From JBBRHQ01 sp963725315 (GTDB lineage Bacteria > Actinomycetota > Thermoleophilia > Solirubrobacterales > 70-9), in contig CAVRYA010000008.1 of NCBI GenBank assembly GCA_963725315.1, forward strand, positions 48,289 to 112,288: a stretch of DNA of 64,000 nucleotides. Direction: 5' to 3'. Below the pieces are notes generated by a model. It was not told where the DNA came from and made no database searches. It saw only the letters and a list, made by a program, of their open reading frames with translations. The stretch's first letter is position 1. Every line of letters starts with the position of its first letter. Position numbers and translations under genes: made by a program. Positions 8,210-15,477 of the stretch are shown one piece after another.

Positions 8210-9163
8210 CTAGACCAGCAGCTCCCCGCCCCGGACCAGCGGCTCGCCGTCCACGCTGACGTCCGGGTCGAGCACGACGCAGTCGAGGTGGACCGGCACC
8301 TGGACCGTGCCGCCGATCGCGGCCGAGGCGCCGAAGGCGACGTGGGCGGTGCCGAGGATCTTCTCGTCCTCGAGGATCTCGCCGGTGAGGACCGCCTTCT
8401 CGTTGGTGCCGATGCCGAGCTCGGCGACGTTGGTGCCGTCGGGGCCGTGGGCGCTGAGCAGCTCCAGCAGCCGCTCCCCCTCCGCGCCGCTCGCCTCGCG
8501 CAGGTGGCCCTCCCCCACTCTCAGGGTGACGGGCTCGGAGACCTTTCCGATCCCGGCGATCGAGCCGGCGATGACCAGAGTTCCTTCGCCGGTGCCCTCG
8601 ACCGGGGCGATGAATCCCTCACCGCAGGGAAGGTTGCCAAAGGCCCCGGGGGTGGTCAGCTCGCCGGCGTCGGGGATCGCATCGCGGCCCTCGATCCCCA
8701 GCCGCAGGTCGCTGCCCAGGGGGCAGGTGATCCGGGCCTCCGAGCCGGAGTCGAGGGCGGCGGCGACCGCGGCCCCCCGCCGGCGCAGCCGCTCGATGTC
8801 GGCGCTCATCACCCGCGCCAGCATCTCCTCAGTGACGCCGGGCAGGGTGGCGATCCGTGCGCCGGCCTCACTCGCCGCCCTGCGGGCCGCGGTGTGGGAG
8901 AGCGACTGCACGGTGGGCGCCAGGACGACGTCGGCGGCGGCCATCGCGGCCGCCAATGCCGCGGGCGGCTCCCCGGCGTGGGACGCCCGCTCTGCCATCA
9001 CCGCAAGGACCGCCTCGGCGCCAGCCTCCGCCGCGGCGTCGCGCAGCGCCGCGCCGATCCGCTCGGTGGCCTGGTTGCAGATCACGAGCACCTCCTCGCC
9101 TTCGCTCACCCCGAGGCAGTCGCGAACCACGGTCCGCGCCGATCGATCGAGACCGTCGCTCAT
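8210..9163 (-). CDS. M29 family aminopeptidase
   Basis: Related to thermophilic leucyl aminopeptidases (M29: AmpS/PepS/aminopeptidase T), metal-dependent exopeptidases. The protein is about 317 residues from the ATG at 9161-9163 (a TTG at 9170-9172 would add three). The C-terminal half has the expected glutamate and histidine metal ligands (AELGIGTNEKA, then GTAHVAFG and VHLDCVVLD). It is shorter than the typical 400-residue family member because the N-terminal domain is compact. It is the first gene of the minus-strand run ending at hisS-aspS, 118 bases from the tRNA gene. Confidence 0.85.
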   Translation of the reverse strand: MSDGLDRSARTVVRDCLGVSEGEEVLVICNQATERIGAALRDAAAEAGAEAVLAVMAERASHAGEPPAALAAAMAAADVVLAPTVQSLSHTAARRAASEAGARIATLPGVTEEMLARVMSADIERLRRRGAAVAAALDSGSEARITCPLGSDLRLGIEGRDAIPDAGELTTPGAFGNLPCGEGFIAPVEGTGEGTLVIAGSIAGIGKVSEPVTLRVGEGHLREASGAEGERLLELLSAHGPDGTNVAELGIGTNEKAVLTGEILEDEKILGTAHVAFGASAAIGGTVQVPVHLDCVVLDPDVSVDGEPLVRGGELLV

Positions 9164-9280
9164 CGCGCGCAAGCCTAGAAGAGCCGCCCGCCCGCGAACT
9201 GTCGCGTCTGCAGGTCCACCCCTCGGGCGTCAGACGCATCAGTTCGCCTCCCCACCCCGCCGCTACGATTTCCACCCCCC

Positions 9281-9354
9281 GCCGGGGTAGCTCAGCTGGT
9301 TAGAGCAGCGGAATCATAATCCGCGTGTCGGGGGTTCGAGTCCCTCCCCCGGCA
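9281..9354 (+). tRNA. tRNA with CAU anticodon (elongator Met, or Ile2)
   Basis: A full cloverleaf can be drawn: 7-bp acceptor (GCCGGGG with CCCCGGC), 4-bp D stem, anticodon stem GCGGA/TCCGC around loop ATCATAA, and a 5-bp T stem with loop TTCGAGT. The G1-C72 pair rules out initiator tRNA. The CAU anticodon fits elongator methionine, or isoleucine if the wobble C is changed to lysidine; sequence alone does not settle this. The CCA end is not encoded. Confidence 0.95.
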
Positions 9355-9362
9355 TGTAAAAG

Positions 9363-9383
9363 CCCCGCAAACGCGGGGTTTTT
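9363..9383 (+). terminator. Intrinsic terminator of the tRNA gene
   Basis: CCCCGC and GCGGGG pair perfectly around a 4-base loop, followed by five T residues. It starts eight bases after the tRNA 3' end. Confidence 0.92.
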
Positions 9384-9631
9384 CAGTTCATCGGTTGAAA
9401 GCGTGCCCCGAGCGTGCCCCGACTGTTCAAGTCACCCGTCGGATCGCGACAAACCGCGACATACGCCAGGCACGGCGACTCACGCCTGGGAAACCGCGCC
9501 GCGCTGGGAATCGGTAGCTGATCGGTCGCCAGCGGGGCGGTAGCAGGGGGCAAATCGGTAGCAAGCGACATGGGCAGGGACGCTGATGGAGGGAGGGAGG
9601 GCCGGGCCAGGTGCGGCGGCGGCTGCGGGCC
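9384..9631. other. Intergenic stretch between tRNA and NTF2 array
   Basis: No convincing gene is seen. A short minus-strand open frame (9383-9571) shows no family features. A doubled CGTGCCCCGAG element lies near 9401-9420. The position directly 3' of a tRNA gene, followed by an accessory region, would suit an old integration site, but no integrase and no repeated tRNA end was found. Confidence 0.4.
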
Positions 9632-10027
9632 CTACTCCTGAAGCCCGGCGGCTTCGAGGGCAGCCTCCCTCGTTCCCTCGAGGTATACGCCGATTGCTTC
9701 GTTCTCCCGAAACTTCCAGACGACGAAGATGGCGTAATCCGCCTCAGCGCCGCTGAGCTTTCCCCTGCCGCGCTGATGACCCACCACGAGGACGCTGTCT
9801 TCGCCGAGATCCTCCAGTTCCTCTGCCTCGATCCGATAGTCGCTCCAATGGGCGAGGACCTCGAGCACCGCTCGAGCCGCCTCCTCCAGTCCATGGGCAA
9901 CGAAGTTGGCTGGCGGTGCAGCCCGGAACGTGACGTCCGGTGCCATCAGTTCGGCCCCTGCCCAGAGATTCCCCTTGGCCCACTCGGCGAGGACTGGCCG
10001 CAACAACTCGATCTGCTCCTGCGACAT
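9632..10027 (-). CDS. NTF2/SnoaL-like protein, array unit 1
   Basis: 131 residues of the NTF2-like fold (cone-shaped alpha+beta pocket, usually a dimer), a family used for enzymes and binding proteins alike. It begins MSQEQIELLRPVLAEW and ends in the array's shared tail ALEAAGLQE. Trp-Ser-Asp-Tyr and Leu-Gly-Glu-Asp strands match the family pattern. It is the last (3'-most) of ten tandem units and the most divergent in its first helix. The start is fixed by the shared junction: TAG, three bases, ATG, with GGAG six bases before the ATG. Substrate unknown. Confidence 0.85.
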   Translation of the reverse strand: MSQEQIELLRPVLAEWAKGNLWAGAELMAPDVTFRAAPPANFVAHGLEEAARAVLEVLAHWSDYRIEAEELEDLGEDSVLVVGHQRGRGKLSGAEADYAIFVVWKFRENEAIGVYLEGTREAALEAAGLQE

Positions 10028-10030
10028 CGC

Positions 10031-10486
10031 CTACTCCGAGAGCCCGGCGGCTTCGAGGGTCTCGCCCCTGAGGCCGAGTGCGCGAAGAGCTCCCTTCGCG
10101 GTCAGGTGGTCCTCCCAGCGGAAGAACCGCCCCTGGCGCAGCCACACGCAGTTGTAGAGGTCACCCTCCAGCTTCACACCGCTCTCGCGCCCCTCGGCTT
10201 GGAGGGCCGAGTGCACAAGGACGCGATCATCGCCCACGGGGATCAACTTCTTGACCGCGAACTCGTAGCGGTCCCACGCGTCCCTGTACTCGGCCAGAAA
10301 GCGGGCAATCTCCTCGACGCCGTGACATGGCCGGGCCTCGGGAAACTTCCGCACCGGGAAGTAGTCGGCATCAGGATCGTAGAAGTCGGCAGCAAGTCTC
10401 TGCATGTCAAGTCTCTGCATGTCGGGCGGGGCGTCGCCGTATTCGCCGATGTACCGACGCACGATCTCCACGTTCTCCTGCGACAT
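10031..10486 (-). CDS. NTF2/SnoaL-like protein, array unit 2
   Basis: 151 residues, begins MSQENVEIVRRYIGEYGD and ends ETLEAAGLSE. It is about 20 residues longer than the other units: near residue 25 a tetrapeptide repeat (MQRLDMQRLA), made by a 15-base DNA duplication, precedes the usual DFYDPDADYFP segment, and the C-terminal region is longer. A predicted pocket strand (YNCVWLRQGRFFRWEDH) is typical of SnoaL-like proteins. It is followed after three bases by unit 1 in the same frame. Function unknown. Confidence 0.87.
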   Translation of the reverse strand: MSQENVEIVRRYIGEYGDAPPDMQRLDMQRLAADFYDPDADYFPVRKFPEARPCHGVEEIARFLAEYRDAWDRYEFAVKKLIPVGDDRVLVHSALQAEGRESGVKLEGDLYNCVWLRQGRFFRWEDHLTAKGALRALGLRGETLEAAGLSE

Positions 10487-10489
10487 CGC

Positions 10490-10885
10490 CTACTCCGACA
10501 GCCCGGTGGCTTCGAGGGCATCCGCGTGATCTCGAAAGATCTCCTGGAAGACGATCTTCTGCCTGCGCAACGTATATACGCTGGTCAACTCCAAGTCGGC
10601 CTCCGGGCCACGACCTTCGCCGCGCCAGAAGTATCTAGCAACGACCCGATCGCCAGCGTCAAGCAGATCACCGATCGGCACCAGCGTGTCGACGTCCCAG
10701 GCATCGCGGGTCTGGTCAAACTCCCGCATGACGGCCTCCCGGCCCACGAAGGGCCCCGCTTCTGGCCAGCCCTCAGGCATACGCATCACCACATCGGAGT
10801 CGTAGACCTCGCGAAGGCTGTCCCTGTCCCCGGCGTTCCACGCCTCGAATCCGCGCCTCACGATCTCCACGTTCTCCTCCGACAT
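10490..10885 (-). CDS. NTF2/SnoaL-like protein, array unit 3
   Basis: 131 residues, begins MSEENVEIVRRGFEAWNAGD and ends ALEATGLSE. The first helix with an AWNAGD turn, the VVMRMPEGWPEAGPFVGREAV segment and the strand ELTSVYTLRRQKIVFQEIF are characteristic SnoaL-like features. It is separated from units 2 and 4 by three bases at each side and lies in the same frame as both. The best guess is a small-molecule binding or isomerase-type protein; no substrate can be named. Confidence 0.88.
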   Translation of the reverse strand: MSEENVEIVRRGFEAWNAGDRDSLREVYDSDVVMRMPEGWPEAGPFVGREAVMREFDQTRDAWDVDTLVPIGDLLDAGDRVVARYFWRGEGRGPEADLELTSVYTLRRQKIVFQEIFRDHADALEATGLSE

Positions 10886-10888
10886 CGC

Positions 10889-11281
10889 CTACTCCGACAG
10901 CCCGGCGGCTTCGAGGGCCTGGGTGCGTTCCTGAAATGTTTCGATCCGGGCAACGACGTCGGCGCGAAACGTCAGCACCTGCCACCAACGGCCCTCAACC
11001 ACGGTTTGGCTTCCGCGTGGGCGGCCCCGTTGAAAGATTGCGATGACTACCTTCTCGCCCGCATCGATGATCTCGGTGGCCTCGATCGTGTGCCCTTCGA
11101 AGGACTCCACCCACGCCATCAACCACCGCTGTGCGGCTTCTCCACGATAGGTCCCCGCGTCAGGATTTTCGGGGGTGGTTACGAGCTCGAAGTCGTCGGC
11201 GACATCCGCCATTTGACTGAAATCTCCGCGGGCGAACTGCCCGTACCGTGCCCGAACCGCCTCCACGTTCTCCTGCGACAT
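10889..11281 (-). CDS. NTF2/SnoaL-like protein, array unit 4
   Basis: 130 residues, begins MSQENVEAVRARYGQFARGD and ends ALEAAGLSE. The middle (DFELVTTPENPDAGTYRGEA) is closest to damaged unit 8 of the same array (DFELVTPRQNPEAGTYRGEA), so these two are a recent duplicate pair. The NTF2-like fold is supported by the final strands VVEGRWWQVLTFR and VVARIETFQE. Translational coupling with neighbours is likely because the ribosome site lies in the upstream unit's last codons. Confidence 0.87.
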   Translation of the reverse strand: MSQENVEAVRARYGQFARGDFSQMADVADDFELVTTPENPDAGTYRGEAAQRWLMAWVESFEGHTIEATEIIDAGEKVVIAIFQRGRPRGSQTVVEGRWWQVLTFRADVVARIETFQERTQALEAAGLSE

Positions 11282-11284
11282 CGC

Positions 11285-11692
11285 CTACTCCTGAAGCCCG
11301 GCGGCTTCGAGGGCCTCGGTATGAGCTGTGAAGTCTTGGAAGAACATGATCATGCCCGCCTCGACGCGGTATATCGCCGTAATGCTCATCTCCACATCGG
11401 CTTCGCTTGCCAGACCGCGTGCCACGTAGCGACCCAGCGCGAGCACTCGGTTCTCTGTCAACTCGTCCAGCTCCGCTGCTTCCACCCGGAAGTCGTTCAG
11501 CGCGTCGGGTATTCGCTCAAACAGGAACCCGAGCACGTCGTCCCGGCCATGAATGGCCTCGACCCCGAAGACCGGGCCTGCCAGCGTGTGCCACTCCACC
11601 TCAGGGTGGATCACCTCGCTCACGGCCTTGCGGTCGCGTCGGTTGTAGCTGTCCACGAAGCGACGCACGATCTCCACGTTCTCCTGCGACAT
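11285..11692 (-). CDS. NTF2/SnoaL-like protein, array unit 5
   Basis: 135 residues, begins MSQENVEIVRRFVDSYNRRD and ends ALEAAGLQE. HPEVEWHTLAGPVFGVEAIHGRDDV is the classic SnoaL-like strand with a Glu-Trp pair, and VEMSITAIYRVEAGMIMFFQDF supplies the pocket-lining strands. It is the most upstream intact unit: every unit 5' of it is frameshifted or truncated. If the array is driven from its 5' end (near 13,460), this unit's expression would depend on read-through of damaged units or on an internal promoter that I cannot identify. Confidence 0.88.
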   Translation of the reverse strand: MSQENVEIVRRFVDSYNRRDRKAVSEVIHPEVEWHTLAGPVFGVEAIHGRDDVLGFLFERIPDALNDFRVEAAELDELTENRVLALGRYVARGLASEADVEMSITAIYRVEAGMIMFFQDFTAHTEALEAAGLQE

Positions 11693-11695
11693 CGC

Positions 11696-12096
11696 CTACT
11701 CCTCAAGCCCGGCGGCTTGGAGTGCCTGGGCTTTCGTGGTGAACGCTCGCATACGGGCGACCTTCCCGGCCCTCAACTCATGGACCCAGACGGCTTCGGC
11801 GTCGAGCGGAGCCCCGCTGCCCTTGCCTTGCCCGCGCATCGCAACCACCGCCACGACGATGCGTCCCCCGCATCGATGAACTCGACCGGTTCTTGGACAG
11901 TTCCCGACGTCTCTCGGAAAGTGCCGGTCGATCTCTCGCACATGCCTCCTTGCCCATAGGCGGCGGAGTCCGGGCAGTTCGGGGAAGTCCTCCAGGATCG
12001 CGATCCTCGGTGAAGTAGTCGAGAACGGCCTCGGCGCCTTGCCTCACATTGGTCTCCCACATCTGCACGCACGATCTCGACGTTCTCCTGCGACAT
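11696..12096 (-). pseudogene. NTF2/SnoaL-like unit 6, several frameshifts
   Basis: Starts MSQENVEIVR at 12096 and ends ALQAAGLEE at 11696, so both array ends are intact, but the frame changes about five times in between. Piecing frames together recovers a normal family sequence: MWETNVRQGAEAVLDYF, then PDSAAYGQGGM, then REIDRHF, then VEFIDAGD, then AVWVHELRAGKVARMRAF. The unit is 401 bases, not a multiple of three. It is either decayed or damaged by sequence error; the number of breaks favours decay. Confidence 0.75.
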
Positions 12097-12099
12097 CGC

Positions 12100-12506
12100 C
12101 TACTCCGGAAGCCCGGCGGCTTCGAGGGCCTCCTCGGGGTCGAGGTAGGTCCGGACCCGAATCGTCTTGCCGTTCTTGAAGTCGGACACGATGGCGAAGG
12201 GCGTCTCGAGATACGGCCCCGCTCAGGTTGCCACGGGTGTGAAGCCGACCGATCGCGAGCACTCGCTGCCGAGGTCTCGGATCTCCGAGTACTCGACCGT
12301 GAGCTTCGTCGAGAGTATCGCCAAGCTCCCGGAGCATTTCGCGGAGACCGTCGTGTCCCCGGTACACCCCCCGCCCGTCGTGAGCAGAATCGGAAGCGCC
12401 GACTGCCACTCCACCTCCGGGTCGAGTTCCGCCAGCCACGCCTCGAAGTCTCGGCGATTAAACGCTTCGGTTCCTCGCTGAAGGAATCAATCGTTTCCTG
12501 CGACAT
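12100..12506 (-). pseudogene. NTF2/SnoaL-like unit 7, several frameshifts
   Basis: Begins MSQETIDSFSEEPKRLI and ends EEALEAAGLPE with the shared tail. Other frames hold the missing parts: EVEWQSALPI-type strand, VYRGHDGLREMLRELGD, VEYSEIRDLGSE and PYLETPFAIVSDFKNGKTIR. At least three frame changes are needed to join them. The start lacks the usual NVEIVRR block, which makes it the most divergent unit at its N-terminus. Confidence 0.75.
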
Positions 12507-12509
12507 CGC

Positions 12510-12896
12510 CTACTCCGACAGCCCGGCGACTTCGAGGGCGCGGGCTCGTTCAGAATGCCTCGACCCGGGTAATGACGCGTCGCGCGGTCACCACCTGCCA
12601 CGACGCTCCTCCACCACGGCCTGGCTTCCGCGTCGGACGGCCTGGTTGCAGGATTTCGACAAAGACTTCATCGCCCACCTCGGATCCACCTCTGCGGATT
12701 CGAGCGTCGAGATCTTCGAAGGATCGCGCCAGGCCATCGACCATCGACGCGCAGCCTCGCCCCGGTAGGTTCCCGCTTCCGGGTTCTGGCGGGGAGTGAC
12801 GAGTTCGAAGTCCTTCGCCGCCTCAATCCAGCCGGTTGCCGGCGGGCGAACTGCTGGTGAGTCGCTCGAACGATCTGCCACGTTCTCCTGCGACAT
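12510..12896 (-). pseudogene. NTF2/SnoaL-like unit 8, frameshifted
   Basis: Begins MSQENV at 12896 and ends ALEVAGLSE. The central block DFELVTPRQNPEAGTYRGEAARRW marks it as a duplicate of intact unit 4. The C-terminal strand (WQVVTARRVITRVEAF) is in another frame and runs into a stop. Several single-base shifts are needed to restore it. Confidence 0.75.
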
Positions 12897-12899
12897 CGC

Positions 12900-13303
12900 C
12901 TACTCCTGAAGCCCGGCGGCTTCAAGGGCTTCCTGCTTCGTCTGGTAGAGCGTCAGCGAGGTCTGTTTCCCGTCCCGGAACGTCACCAGCCAAGCGCTTC
13001 GAGCCTGAACTTCGATGCCGTCCCGTCCTCCAAGATATGTGACGTTTTCCGCGATCACAAGGTTGTCGTCGATCTCTACGGGGTGATCGACGAGCTCTAT
13101 TCGGGCGCTCTCGAAGGACCCCATGAAACGCTGCATAAACACCCGGATCTCGTTGTGCCCCGAAAGACACGCGCATCGAGCCCGTAAGAGTTGGACCAGT
13201 CCAACACGGCGCCGGGTGCCCAGTACTCCAACATCCCGTCGAAGTCGCCGCGGTTGTATGCCTCGGTGCTCCGGCGAACGACCTCCACGTTCTCGGGCGA
13301 CAT
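12900..13303 (-). pseudogene. NTF2/SnoaL-like unit 9, one frameshift
   Basis: The N-terminal half (MSPENVEVVRRSTEAYNRGD to GLDARVFRG) and C-terminal half (IRVFMQRFMGSFESARIELVD to EALEAAGLQE) are both normal family sequence but are out of frame with each other. The break is in a run of G near 13,155-13,170, where one more G would restore the gene. This unit could be intact in the organism if the run was miscounted. Confidence 0.78.
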
Positions 13304-13306
13304 CGG

Positions 13307-13456
13307 CTACTCCTCAAGCCCGGCAGTTTCGAGGGCCTTCTGCCACCCGTCTTGCTCGACGAAGAACTCCTGCCAGGTGGCCGTGCCACGCGCCGAGAAT
13401 CGGAACGCGGTCAGGTCCAGCGTGCCGGTGACGCTCTTTCGTCCCGATGGGTTCAT
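13307..13456 (-). pseudogene. 5'-truncated NTF2-like remnant (49 codons), unit 10
   Basis: An open frame of 49 codons from ATG at 13454-13456 ends WQKALETAGLEE, the array's shared tail, followed by the shared TAG. Only the last strands of the fold are left (LTAFRFSARGTATWQEFFVE). Its ATG lies one base after the stop of the 70-residue gene upstream, so it may still be translated. It marks the 5' edge of the array and shows that the upstream boundary was formed by deletion or recombination inside a unit. Confidence 0.68.
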
Positions 13457-13457
13457 C

Positions 13458-13670
13458 TCATTTGCGCAATTGCTCACCGTTGGCCGCCAGACGGGGCCGT
13501 CTGTCCAACGCGGAGTTGTTCCAACCCGCGAAGGCGCCTAATCTGCCGTAATCGACCCGGCGTCGCAGAGCCGACGGTGACCCGGCCTTCCGAACCGCTT
13601 CCGGGGCGGTTACCTTGGCGAGGATGGCGCGGATCGAGCTGACGGCCCGTTTCGCTATGTCGTCGGCCAT
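13458..13670 (-). CDS. Hypothetical 70-residue basic protein
   Basis: Begins MADDIAKRAVSSIRAILAKV. The first 30 residues could form an amphipathic helix; the rest is basic. No family recognised. Its ATG overlaps the stop of the next upstream gene by one base (ATGA arrangement), so the two are probably cotranscribed, and it is followed one base later by the truncated NTF2 remnant. Confidence 0.5.
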   Translation of the reverse strand: MADDIAKRAVSSIRAILAKVTAPEAVRKAGSPSALRRRVDYGRLGAFAGWNNSALDRRPRLAANGEQLRK

Positions 13671-13999
13671 CAGATCCCCCTCTCGCGCTCGACGTATGCG
13701 ACGAAGGTTTCGGGCTCACCGCCCAGCTGGCGCTGCCGCTCACCCCACTCCCTAAGCCCGGCCTCGATCCCGGTCTCGGTTAGCTCGTGGGGCGACCAGC
13801 CGCACGCGGTGAAGCCGTCGTCGTGCAGCTTGCGCATCGTCGGACCGCTGCCGGTGACCGGGATAAAGTGCCAGGGCTTCAGCTCGCCGACGGGTAGATC
13901 GGGGTAGCGGATCAGGTGTCGCGCTCGCCTCTCAATCGCCGTGGCGAGCGCGTAGCTGCCAGCCTCGGTCAGCTCCGGCGGCAGTGTCGCAGTCATCAA
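13670..13999 (-). CDS. Hypothetical 109-residue protein
   Basis: Soluble protein, no signal or membrane segment, no recognised family. Trp- and His-containing blocks (LKPWHFIPVTGSG, then CGWSPHELTETGIEAGLREW) look like conserved protein sequence rather than noise. It starts at the ATG at 13997-13999 and overlaps the next gene's start by the ATGA arrangement. It is the most 5' gene of the minus-strand run that includes the NTF2 array. Confidence 0.6.
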   Translation of the reverse strand: MMTATLPPELTEAGSYALATAIERRARHLIRYPDLPVGELKPWHFIPVTGSGPTMRKLHDDGFTACGWSPHELTETGIEAGLREWGERQRQLGGEPETFVAYVERERGI

Positions 14000-14255
14000 A
14001 TCTTCCCCTCGGTGCCGCTGAAGCGTGGCGGTCGGCCTCGCACAGTGGGCCTAGGTGTTCGCGTCCGATCCGCTTTCGCTTTCAAGACGGTCCGGAGATC
14101 CTCTGGGCCTCTCCAAGGTTTTGAGAAAAGCGGGGTAGTCCGGGGTGACCGCGCAGTGGGCCGGAGCGCTTCGAACCGAGGCGCGAACATCCCGTTACGG
14201 CTCGAGTGCTGCCGCAAGGGGAAGAGGTCGTGAACCGGCTCACCGGCCCGAGCCG
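14000..14255. other. Intergenic region upstream of the array operon
   Basis: No gene is supported. This is where a promoter for the minus-strand genes 13999-9632 would be expected, but no clear -35/-10 pair stands out. Confidence 0.35.
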
Positions 14256-14762
14256 CTAGTAGCTGATCTGCCCGCTCAGCCGACCCACCAGAGTCTCGGT
14301 GATAAGTCCGGGACAGGAAGGCCCAGCAAAACAGGTTGGCGTCACCAGGTTCGTGGACGTGATCGTTCCGCTCGCATCAGCGAACCGGCCCGTGCCGCCC
14401 GTGATCGTCAGGACAGCCGTACTCACATGGACGTTGCCAGAGGGGAGCGGCCCGGTGATCGTGGTGGTCCCGGTCTGCCGGTCACCGTTGGCCGCCACCA
14501 CGGTGAAGGTGCCGTGGGCGACGACCTCCCCGCCGATGATCTCGCCTTCCGCATCGATGTGGGTCCTGTACTTGCCGAAATGGGTGGCGACCCCGTTGAT
14601 GTCGATCGAAAGGCGGAGCGGCGCCCCCAACCTGACAGTGACGTTTCCCGAGGCGGTGCCCTTGAAGGGCCGGTCGGTGCCGCCCGCCTTCCCGAGCGCC
14701 CCAACCGGGGCGAGAACGCCGAGCGCGAGAATCAGCCCAGCGATCATGATCGCTTTCCGCAT
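14256..14762 (-). CDS. Secreted beta-rich protein
   Basis: 168 residues. A signal peptide is clear: MRKAIMIAGLILALGVLAPVGALG followed by a small-residue cleavage region. The mature part is beta-rich and glycine/threonine-rich, with TITGPLPSGNVHVSTAVLTITGGTGRFADASGTIT, a pattern seen in small secreted actinobacterial beta-barrel proteins in which GGTGRFxxAxGT recurs. A single pair of cysteines (CFAGPSC) near the end could form a disulfide. Monocistronic; function unknown. Confidence 0.75.
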   Translation of the reverse strand: MRKAIMIAGLILALGVLAPVGALGKAGGTDRPFKGTASGNVTVRLGAPLRLSIDINGVATHFGKYRTHIDAEGEIIGGEVVAHGTFTVVAANGDRQTGTTTITGPLPSGNVHVSTAVLTITGGTGRFADASGTITSTNLVTPTCFAGPSCPGLITETLVGRLSGQISY

Positions 14763-14937
14763 TGCTACCCCCCTTTGGCCTCAGACGAGGCCAGGTCGGT
14801 CAAGATCCGGTACGTGCTGCGTCTTTGCCGTTACGTCGAGCGTTGTATCATATCGATAAGAACGATGCAATAGAACCAGAAACGTTTGAAACGGGCCTGC
14901 GCAATGCATATCACGCCAGCCGTATAGAAATGTGGGC

Positions 14938-15258
14938 ATGGAAGCCGAGGAAGTTCCGCGCCCCTTTCTGCCCTGGCTAGGGCGAGCCTGTCGCGACGCG
15001 CGCGAGGAGAGCAACGTCGTTCAGGTAAAGATTGCTGCGGCGATCGAGGTCAACCAGGCGACGATCGCGCGGTTTGAGGACGGCACCGCATGGCCGAGAC
15101 GCCCCGAGGTGGTGCTGATGGCATATGCGGATGAGCTCAACATGGACGTGCGGCTTCTCTGGCTTCACGCCTTTGTCTTGTGGCTCGAACATGAGCCGGT
15201 CTTGGACTCCGAGAGTCAGAAGCGGATTCGGGCCGCTCTCAAGCGCTTGCGGACGTAG
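14938..15258 (+). CDS. Helix-turn-helix (XRE-like) protein
   Basis: About 106 residues from the ATG at 14938 (a GTG at 14932 would add two). Residues around 15-75 match a Cro/CI-type helix-turn-helix: ACRDAREESNVVQVKIAAAIEVNQATIARFEDG, in which the recognition helix reads VNQATIARFE. The short C-terminal part has two more helices (RLLWLHAFVLWLEHE). It stands alone in a repeat-rich accessory region, just before the first tRNA-derived repeat, and may be a leftover regulator of a mobile element. Confidence 0.75.
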   Translation: MEAEEVPRPFLPWLGRACRDAREESNVVQVKIAAAIEVNQATIARFEDGTAWPRRPEVVLMAYADELNMDVRLLWLHAFVLWLEHEPVLDSESQKRIRAALKRLRT

Positions 15259-15267
15259 GGCCCGGCC

Positions 15268-15350
15268 GGGGACGCCTACGGACACATAGAGCACCAACGT
15301 CCCCCGGCTGGGCCCGGTCGGTCGCTGGTTCAAATCCAGTCGCCCCGACT
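15268..15350 (+). repeat. tRNA-derived repeat, copy A
   Basis: The 3' part is the T arm and acceptor 3' strand of a tRNA: stem GCTGG, loop TTCAAAT, stem CCAGT, then CGCCCCGA. The 5' part, GGGACGCCTACGGACACATA and onward, is nearly identical to copy C and carries a 7-bp inverted repeat (GGGGACG with CGTCCCC). A matching 5' acceptor strand and anticodon arm are missing, so it is not a working tRNA. Read in reverse it gives the well-known spurious peptide VGATGFEPAT. Confidence 0.75.
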
Positions 15351-15477
15351 GGGACGACGCGTCCCCGGCGTCCCCCGCAGCCGTTGCGCTTCTCGTCCAA
15401 AGCGCAACGTTCCGGTGAGCCCGCAGGCGGACGACGAGGATATTCCGCTTTCGCGCAAGGAGGGGCGCCGTGGTTGC

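Larger units (their letters stand above)
9629..13335 (-). repeat. Tandem NTF2-like array with ten copies of a conserved junction
   Basis: Each unit boundary carries the same roughly 45-base sequence: the codons for AAGL-x-E, TAG, three bases (GCG), ATG, and codons for SQENVEIV. Junctions lie near 10013-10062, 10472-10518, 10871-10917, 11267-11313, 11678-11724, 12082-12128, 12492-12538, 12882-12928 and 13289-13335, with a half junction at 9629-9660. Spacing is 390-460 bases. The junction encodes one protein's end, the next gene's ribosome site (GGAG) and its start. Such direct repeats would favour unequal crossing-over. Confidence 0.85.

Noticed and set aside
9384..9631. Integrase remnant next to the tRNA gene
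   Set aside because: No tyrosine-recombinase motif (R...HxxR...Y) could be read in any frame, and no repeated tRNA 3' end was found downstream.
9629..13335. NTF2 array as an integron gene-cassette array
   Set aside because: The junctions are inside coding DNA, show no attC-like paired stems and no integrase is nearby; tandem duplication explains them better.
9632..13456. Regularly spaced repeats as a CRISPR array
   Set aside because: Spacing of about 400 bases and coding content of the 'spacers' rule this out, and no cas genes are present.
15268..15350. Copy A as a functional tRNA gene
   Set aside because: A complementary 5' acceptor strand, D arm and anticodon arm could not be drawn; only the 3' part of a tRNA is present.
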